NCBI GenBank assembly: GCA_945872195.1
Contig: CAMBZO010000022.1
Span: forward strand, 1-13,988
Direction: 5' to 3'
Source: Akkermansia muciniphila
GTDB lineage: Bacteria; Verrucomicrobiota; Verrucomicrobiia; Limisphaerales; SXTU01
DNA length: 13,988 bases
The notes under the pieces are model-generated. The model saw only the letters and a list, made by a program, of their open reading frames with translations, did not search any database and was not told the origin of the DNA. This document shows, in pieces, positions 7,870 through 11,961 of this stretch; the stretch's first letter is position 1, and every line of letters starts with the position of its first letter. Made by a program: the position numbers and the translations under genes.

Positions 7870-9102
7870 AACTTGTCCACGCTCCTGACCCCCCTCCTTG
7901 TCTTCACCTCACTTCTCACCGCTACCGCCGCGCCCGGCGACTGGCCCACGTGGCGCGGACCGAAGCGCGACGGCATCTCCACCGAGACTGGCTTGCTGAA
8001 AGCTTGGCCGAAGGAAGGCCCGATGCTCGCGTGGAAGGCCACGGGCCTCGGCACCGGCTACTCCACTGTCTCCGTCGCTGACGGACGCGTCATCACGATG
8101 GGCGACGGCCCGGACGGCGCACGCGTGCTGGCCTTCGACCTGAAGGGCAAGGAGCTTTGGCAGTCCGAGACCATCGGCAAGCCCGGCGGCAACTATCCCG
8201 GCACGCGCTGCACCCCGGCGATTGACGGCGGCCTGATTTATGCGCTTGGCCAGTTCGGTGACTTCGTCTGCCTCGACGCGAAGACCGGCAAGATGGTTTG
8301 GAGCAAGAGTTTTCAGAAAGATTTCGGCGGTGGCTACGCCGGTTGGAACTACACCGAAAGCCCGCTCGTGGACGGCAACAAAGTCCTTCTCACCCCCGGC
8401 GGCAAGCAGGGCACGATGGTCGCCCTCGATAAGAAGACCGGCGCGCTCCTCTGGCAGAGCAAGCAGTGGACGGACCGCGCGGCCTACTCCTCCATCGTCC
8501 CGTCGGACTTCGGCGGCAAGCGGCACTACGTGCAGTTCACGGAAGAGAGCGTCGCCGGCATCGAGGCCACGACCGGCAACCTCCTCTGGCGTGCCCCCCG
8601 CAAGGGCGCGACCGCCAGCATCCCCACGCCCGTCCTGAGCGGCGACCTCGTCTTCGTCACCTCCGGCTACGGCGTTGGCTGCAATCTCTTCAAGCTCAAG
8701 CCCGACAGCAGCGTCATCGGCACCGAGGAGGTTTATGCGAACAAGAACATCGTGAACCACCACGGCGGCGTCATCCTTCTGGGCAAGCACCTTTACGGTC
8801 ACTCCGACAGCGGCGGTTGGACGTGCATGGAGATGAGCACTGGCGAAGTCGCGTGGAAAAACGGCGGCGTGGGCAAGGGTGCCGTCGCCTATGCCGACGG
8901 CCACCTCTACTGCCGCAGCGAAGGCGGCAAGGGCAACGTCGCCCTCATCGAGGCGACGACCACCGGCTACGTGGAGAAGGGCCGCTTCGAGCAACCCGAC
9001 CGCAGCGGCAAGAACAGTTGGGCACACCCCGTCATCGCCGGTGGCAAGCTCTACCTCCGCGACCAGGACACCCTGCTCTGCTACGACGTGAAGTCCAAGT
9101 AG
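7867..9102 (+). CDS. PQQ-like beta-propeller secreted protein
   Basis: A 411-residue exported protein built of PQQ-like (PQQ_2/PQQ_3) beta-propeller blades. The start at 7867 gives a clean signal peptide, MNLSTLLTPLLVFTSLLTATAA, with cleavage probably before PGDW; an upstream ATG at 7810 would add 19 residues ahead of it. The mature protein opens with WPTWRGPKRDG (26-36), the usual entry motif of this PVC family. Repeated blade signatures follow: GRVITMGD, VLAFDLKGKELWQ, FVCLDAKTGKMVWS, MVALDKKTGALLWQ, CMEMSTGEVAWK and LLCYDVKSK. No quinoprotein dehydrogenase catalytic motif is evident, so enzyme activity should not be assumed; such proteins are often outer-surface scaffolds of BamB-like fold. 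The gene lies 163 nt after the PPC gene across a palindrome and is probably a separate transcript. Confidence 0.93.
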   Translation: MNLSTLLTPLLVFTSLLTATAAPGDWPTWRGPKRDGISTETGLLKAWPKEGPMLAWKATGLGTGYSTVSVADGRVITMGDGPDGARVLAFDLKGKELWQSETIGKPGGNYPGTRCTPAIDGGLIYALGQFGDFVCLDAKTGKMVWSKSFQKDFGGGYAGWNYTESPLVDGNKVLLTPGGKQGTMVALDKKTGALLWQSKQWTDRAAYSSIVPSDFGGKRHYVQFTEESVAGIEATTGNLLWRAPRKGATASIPTPVLSGDLVFVTSGYGVGCNLFKLKPDSSVIGTEEVYANKNIVNHHGGVILLGKHLYGHSDSGGWTCMEMSTGEVAWKNGGVGKGAVAYADGHLYCRSEGGKGNVALIEATTTGYVEKGRFEQPDRSGKNSWAHPVIAGGKLYLRDQDTLLCYDVKSK

Positions 9103-9417
9103 GGGCAGTGCAGGAGCATTTCCATGAGCGCGGCAAGGAAGGGATGAGGGACGAGTAATTTTTTAACTGTCGGGCGGTTGAAGTGAAAGTGGGAAATGAC
9201 TGCAAGTTCCCGGCCTTGGAGCGTTTGGGTGAAATCTCATTCCAGCGCGTATACCGTTCTGCGAAATTGGAATTGAGAAACCACAGATGAACTGCGACGC
9301 AGACGTGCTCAAGGCTCTGTCCGAATGCCCAACTCTAAAGAAAAGGAAAATACGCCTTGCACCACACATCACCGTTGCCTACAGTGCGCCCTCTTTTTTA
9401 GAGAACGAGTTCAAATT
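9103..9417. other. Non-coding stretch upstream of rpmI
   Basis: These 315 nt hold no recognisable gene. The usual occupant here, infC (IF3), is absent: no frame gives IF3-like sequence. A run of six T at about 9161-9166 follows the PQQ-type gene but without a convincing stem before it. AACCACAGATGAAC at about 9279-9292 resembles a repeat start but occurs once. The region is more A/T-rich than its surroundings, as expected for a promoter region of the ribosomal-protein operon. Confidence 0.6.
9357..9385 (+). promoter_or_regulatory. Possible rpmI promoter
   Basis: TTGCAC (9357-9362), a 17-nt spacer and TACAGT (9380-9385) resemble a sigma-70 promoter weakly (3/6 and 4/6 matches). Transcription would start about 25 nt before rpmI. 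Position and spacing are good, hexamers poor. Confidence 0.22.
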
Positions 9418-9627
9418 ATGCGTCGTCCAAAAGGCATCAAGACCAGAAAAGCAGTCGCCAAGCGGTTCAAAGTTACCGGCACCGGCAAGATTCTCCGCGC
9501 GCGCGCTGGCCGCCGCCACTTGCTAACTGGCAAGGGGGCCAAGCGCCGCCGCTTCCTCGGCAAGCGCGCCCTCGTCCACAAGACCGACGAGTATCGTATC
9601 AAGTCGTGCCTGCCCTTCAGCCACTGA
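9418..9627 (+). CDS. rpmI: 50S ribosomal protein L35
   Basis: A 69-residue, highly basic protein matching bacterial L35 of the large ribosomal subunit. Diagnostic stretches are KTRKAVAKRFKVTGTGKI (9-25) and GRRHLLTGKGAKRRR (31-45), with the family's C-terminal IKSCLPF. The start MRRPKGIKTRK replaces the common MPKxKT, giving a few extra residues. The same frame is open farther upstream to 9325, but that extension is unlike L35, so the ATG at 9418 was chosen. It follows TTCAAATT with only a weak purine stretch before it. rplT follows after 43 nt, the standard order. Confidence 0.96.
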   Translation: MRRPKGIKTRKAVAKRFKVTGTGKILRARAGRRHLLTGKGAKRRRFLGKRALVHKTDEYRIKSCLPFSH

Positions 9628-9632
9628 TCTCC

Positions 9633-9667
9633 TCAATTTTCACCCTTCAACTTTCAACTTTCTCTAA
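9633..9667 (+). repeat. Heptamer tandem repeat, unit TCAACTT, in rpmI-rplT gap
   Basis: Five consecutive 7-nt units fill most of the gap: TCAATTT, TCACCCT, TCAACTT, TCAACTT, TCTCTAA, ending three bases before the rplT start codon. It leaves no room for a Shine-Dalgarno sequence. The unit rotated (TTTCAAC) fits the NNN-S-A-A-Y pattern shared by the other heptamer runs in the window. Confidence 0.8.
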
Positions 9668-9670
9668 TCC

Positions 9671-10054
9671 ATGCGCGTAACTAACGCTCCCGCTTCTCGC
9701 AAGCGCCGTAAAAAGATGATCACCGCCGCGAAGGGGTATCGCATGCGGCGCTCAAAACTCTACCGCTACGCCTCCGACGCGGTGGACCACGCCCGCCAAT
9801 ACGCCTATCGCGACCGCAAGACCAAGAAACGCCTCTACCGCCGCCTTTGGCAGGTCCGCATCAACGCTGCCGTCCGCGCCGCAGGCCTTACCTACAGTCG
9901 CTTCATGGAGGGCCTCAAGGCCGCCAAAATCGGGCTCGACCGCAAGGTGCTCTCCGACCTCGCCGCGACCGACACGACCGCGTTTGGCGAACTGATCAAG
10001 GCAGCGCAAACCGCCCTCGCAGCCAAGCCCGAGGCCACACTCGCCAAGGTCTGA
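9671..10054 (+). CDS. rplT: 50S ribosomal protein L20
   Basis: A 127-residue protein matching L20, which binds 23S rRNA early in 50S assembly. Family landmarks are RVTNAPASRKRRKKM (2-16), AAKGYRMRRSKLYR, QYAYRDRKTKKR, RRLWQVRINAAVR, LTYSRFMEGLKAA and LDRKVLSDLA. It is slightly longer than the usual 115-120 residues because of an Ala/Lys-rich C-terminal tail (AALAAKPEATLAKV region). It is preceded by a heptamer repeat and no clear Shine-Dalgarno. L20 represses its own operon in several bacteria; no L20-binding leader could be recognised here by eye. A hairpin terminator follows. Confidence 0.97.
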   Translation: MRVTNAPASRKRRKKMITAAKGYRMRRSKLYRYASDAVDHARQYAYRDRKTKKRLYRRLWQVRINAAVRAAGLTYSRFMEGLKAAKIGLDRKVLSDLAATDTTAFGELIKAAQTALAAKPEATLAKV

Positions 10055-10081
10055 GCGAATCAGTCAACCACTTTACGAGCA

Positions 10082-10115
10082 ACGGGCGACCTTCACAGGG
10101 CCGCCCGTTTTGCTT
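10082..10115 (+). terminator. Terminator or attenuator between rplT and pheS
   Basis: ACGGGCG (10082-10088) pairs with CGCCCGT (10102-10108). A second small stem, CCT with AGG, closes a tetraloop inside it. TTTT then GCTTTCT follows. It fits a Rho-independent terminator that ends the rpmI-rplT message or sets pheST level by partial read-through. No phenylalanine-rich leader peptide with a start codon precedes it. Confidence 0.7.
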
Positions 10116-10121
10116 TCTACT

Positions 10122-10149
10122 GGATTCTAAATTCCGACTCCTGAATTCT
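10122..10149 (+). repeat. Degenerate heptamer repeat, unit GAATTCT, before pheS
   Basis: Four 7-nt units, GGATTCT, AAATTCC, GACTCCT and GAATTCT, end 8 nt before the pheS ATG. Each of the first three differs from the last by one or two bases. In this orientation a perfect array would contain TGA stops, consistent with its intergenic place. Rotated (TCTGAAT) it fits NNN-S-A-A-Y. Confidence 0.65.
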
Positions 10150-10157
10150 CACGCGTC

Positions 10158-11186
10158 ATGTCACTTCTGGCCCAGCTCGACCCGTTGAAATCCGAGGCGC
10201 TCGCCGCGCTCGCCGCCGCCGCAGACCTGCCCGCGCTGGAGCAGACCAAGGGCGTGTTCCTCGGCGGCGAAGGCAAGTTCACCGCGCTGATGAAGCAACT
10301 CGGCACGCTGCCCAAAGAGGAAAAGCCCGCCGCCGGCAAAGCGATCAACGCAGCCAAGCTCGAACTCGAAACGGCCCTCGTCGCCCGCCGCAGCGAACTC
10401 GAACTCAAGGCCGCCCTGCCCAAAGATCCGACCGACTGGACGCTCCCCGGTCGCCGCCGTGCCGTGGGCAAACTCCACCCGCTCACGCAAGTCACCGACG
10501 ACATCGTGAACGCCTTTCGCAAAGTCGGCTTCGCCGTCGCGGACGGCCCGGAAATTGAGGACGAGTATCACTGCTTCGACGCCCTCAACACCCCCGCTGA
10601 CCATCCCGCGCGCGACTCGCAGGACACCTTCCACGTCGCGCAGGCTTCCGGCTCTCAACTCTCGACCAAGAACGCTCAGCTACTTCGGACACACACTTCC
10701 TCGGTGCAGATCCGAGTGATGCAGTCTCAGCCCCCGCCCATTCGCATCATCGTGCCGGGCCGTGTTTATCGCCGTGACAACGCCGACGCTACGCACAACC
10801 CGACCTTCCACCAGATCGAGGGCCTCTACGTGGACAAGAACGTCACCGTCGGTGACCTGAAGGGCACCGTCGAGGCCGTGTTCAAGGATGTGCTCGGCAG
10901 CGACGTGAAGCTGCGCTTTCGTCCGCACTACTTCAGCTACACCGAGCCGAGCCTGGAGATTGATTTCACTAACGCGCTCGTGAAGAAACTCGGCAAGGAC
11001 TGGCTGGAGATCGCCGGCTGCGGCATGGTCCATCCGCAAGTCTTCGAGAACGTCGGCTACGACCCCGAGGTCTGGACCGGCTGGGCCTTCGGCTTCGGCA
11101 TCGAACGCATCGCCATGCTCCGCTACGGGATCACCGACATCCGCCTCTTCTACGAGAACGACGTGCGGTTCCTGAGACAGTTCTGA
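10158..11186 (+). CDS. pheS: Phenylalanine–tRNA ligase alpha subunit
   Basis: A 342-residue catalytic subunit of class II phenylalanyl-tRNA synthetase (alpha2beta2), which charges tRNA-Phe. Residues 1-90 are the helical tRNA-binding arm. The catalytic domain shows GPEIEDEYHCFDALNTPADHPARD (129-152), motif 2 around GRVYRRD (201-207), the phenylalanine-site FRPHYFSYTEPS (254-265) and motif 3 GFGIER (312-317). Between DTF (156-158) and LLRTHTS (175-181) the family usually has about 6 residues; here there are 16, and the extra residues (ASGSQLSTKNAQ) are coded by a degenerate heptamer repeat. The last 25 codons (with stop) are duplicated downstream of vapC. The start follows an SD-less leader. 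pheT is displaced about 775 nt downstream by the vapBC cassette. Confidence 0.97.
   Translation: MSLLAQLDPLKSEALAALAAAADLPALEQTKGVFLGGEGKFTALMKQLGTLPKEEKPAAGKAINAAKLELETALVARRSELELKAALPKDPTDWTLPGRRRAVGKLHPLTQVTDDIVNAFRKVGFAVADGPEIEDEYHCFDALNTPADHPARDSQDTFHVAQASGSQLSTKNAQLLRTHTSSVQIRVMQSQPPPIRIIVPGRVYRRDNADATHNPTFHQIEGLYVDKNVTVGDLKGTVEAVFKDVLGSDVKLRFRPHYFSYTEPSLEIDFTNALVKKLGKDWLEIAGCGMVHPQVFENVGYDPEVWTGWAFGFGIERIAMLRYGITDIRLFYENDVRFLRQF
10654..10681 (+). repeat. Degenerate heptamer repeat inside pheS, unit CTCAACT
   Basis: Four 7-nt units, CTCAACT, CTCGACC, AAGAACG and CTCAGCT, encode QLSTKNAQL within the loop between DTF and LLRTHTS. Three of four units keep CTC at positions 1-3, and C is kept at position 6 in all four. 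The peptide QLST is what any frame of a CTCAACT array gives. Extra residues relative to typical PheS support an insertion. Confidence 0.6.
11112..11186 (+). repeat. Direct repeat copy 1: pheS 3' end
   Basis: The last 24 codons plus stop of pheS (AMLRYGITDIRLFYENDVR then FLRQF) form a direct repeat with 11867-11941. 64 of 75 bases are identical. The two copies flank vapBC. Confidence 0.95.
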
Positions 11187-11214
11187 GGCTGAAATATGGG
11201 TTCCAAATCTCAGT

Positions 11215-11242
11215 TTGACGGAATCCGAATGCACCCGATACT
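11215..11242 (+). promoter_or_regulatory. Possible vapBC promoter
   Basis: TTGACG (11215-11220), 16 nt, then GATACT (11237-11242) is a reasonable sigma-70 promoter. Expected initiation is at or very near the vapB ATG at 11249, so the message may be leaderless; GGAAG (11243-11247) is too close to the ATG to be a normal ribosome site. No clear inverted-repeat operator was found in the 62-nt gap. Confidence 0.4.
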
Positions 11243-11248
11243 GGAAGC

Positions 11249-11473
11249 ATGAAGACGACGATTGATATTCCTGAAGGCTTGCTGGAAGAAGCCATGAAAT
11301 ACACGGGCGCCAAGACCAAGCGGGAGGCCGTGGTCACCGCCGTGGAGCGCTTCAACCGGCTCAAGCGGCTGGAAAAGCTTAACGCTCGCGTGCGCGGCCA
11401 GTTCAAGGACTTCATGACCCAGGCCGACCTCAAGACGATGCGCGAAGCCGACATGCCCAAGGCCAGACGGTGA
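11249..11473 (+). CDS. vapB: VapB-family antitoxin
   Basis: A 74-residue protein with the layout of a VapB antitoxin. The N-terminal half, MKTTIDIPEGLLEEAMKYTG followed by KTKREAVVTAVERF, is a ribbon-helix-helix-like DNA-binding segment (DUF2191/VapB-type). The C-terminal half, rich in Lys, Arg and Glu, would wrap the toxin. By family it neutralises VapC and represses the shared promoter. Its stop overlaps the vapC start in GTGA (11470-11473), the usual coupled arrangement. It begins 62 nt after pheS. The symbol is a family-level assignment. Confidence 0.88.
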   Translation: MKTTIDIPEGLLEEAMKYTGAKTKREAVVTAVERFNRLKRLEKLNARVRGQFKDFMTQADLKTMREADMPKARR

Positions 11474-11847
11474 AACTCGTTGATACATCCAGTTGGGTGG
11501 AATACCTCCGCGGCCGGGAGTCGGAAGCGGGCGACCGCGTGGAAGTGCTGGTCTTGAGCGGCGAGGCGGCGTGGTGCGACATGACCCTCGTCGAACTCTG
11601 GCACGGAGTGCGCGGAGCCAAGGAGAAGCGCGAGCTGGCCGAGATGGAAAACGAGATCGAGCGCGTGCCGGTGAACGAGGCGGTCTGGCGTCTGGCATCC
11701 AAGCTCGCGCTGCGCTGCCGGGAGAAGGGTGTTACCGTCCCCACCAGCGACATCGTCATCGCCGCCTGCGGCGCCGCTCACAAACTGGAGTTGGAGCACT
11801 GCGACGGGCACTTCGACGACATCCTGCCGCTGGCAAAAGCTCTTTGA
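11470..11847 (+). CDS. vapC: VapC-family PIN-domain toxin (RNase)
   Basis: A 125-residue PIN-domain protein that starts at GTG, overlapping the vapB stop by 4 nt. The acidic metal-binding set is complete: D5 in MKLVDTSSWVEYLRG, E42 in TLVELWHGV, D94 in PTSDIVIAA and D112 in HCDGHFDDI. Length and motif spacing are normal, so it should be an active Mg-dependent RNase; known VapC toxins cut tRNAs or rRNA, but the target here cannot be read from sequence. Together with vapB it interrupts the pheS-pheT pair, and it is followed after 4 nt by a small open frame containing a duplicated pheS tail. No terminator follows, so read-through into pheT is likely. Confidence 0.92.
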   Translation: MKLVDTSSWVEYLRGRESEAGDRVEVLVLSGEAAWCDMTLVELWHGVRGAKEKRELAEMENEIERVPVNEAVWRLASKLALRCREKGVTVPTSDIVIAACGAAHKLELEHCDGHFDDILPLAKAL

Positions 11848-11851
11848 ACCG

Positions 11852-11941
11852 ATGAACCAGCCCAACGCCATGCTCCGCTACGGCATCACGGACATCCGGC
11901 TTTTCTACGAGAATGACGTGCGGCTCTTTCGCCAGTTCTAA
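11852..11941 (+). pseudogene. Detached pheS 3' end (duplicate tail) between vapC and pheT
   Basis: From 11867 to 11941 the sequence repeats the end of pheS: 64 of 75 bases match, and the protein matches at 22 of 24 residues, the only change being FL to LF before RQF. All six other changed codons are silent, and the stop differs (TAA against TGA). It lies 20 nt ahead of pheT, where the native pheS end would be expected. It may therefore be the original tail, cut off when vapBC arrived with a replacement end. An in-frame ATG at 11852, 4 nt after the vapC stop, could give a 29-residue peptide beginning MNQPNAML, but there is no Shine-Dalgarno, so translation is doubtful. Confidence 0.9.
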
Positions 11942-11961
11942 ACCACCACTTTTCCTCCGCC

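Noticed and set aside
3438..8054. 1538-codon open frame on the minus strand
   Set aside because: It lies opposite the DUF1501 and PPC genes, whose families and signal peptides are clear. Its translation is low-complexity Gly/Arg/Ala/Val text. Long antisense frames are expected when sense codons end mostly in G or C.
7909..9027. 372-codon minus-strand frame opposite the PQQ-type gene
   Set aside because: Composition artefact; the sense strand has a signal peptide and clear propeller blades.
9103..9417. infC or a small gene upstream of rpmI
   Set aside because: No frame shows IF3 motifs, and the short frames on both strands (such as 9163-9372 minus and 9287-9526 plus) look random or overlap rpmI out of frame.
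9325..9417. Longer rpmI start at 9325
   Set aside because: The 31 added residues, rich in Cys and His, have no counterpart in L35; the basic L35 sequence begins at 9418.
10055..10157. Phe-rich leader peptide (pheM-like) before pheS
   Set aside because: One frame reads R-F-A-F-Y-W across the T-run, but between the rplT stop and that point it has no ATG, GTG or TTG start.
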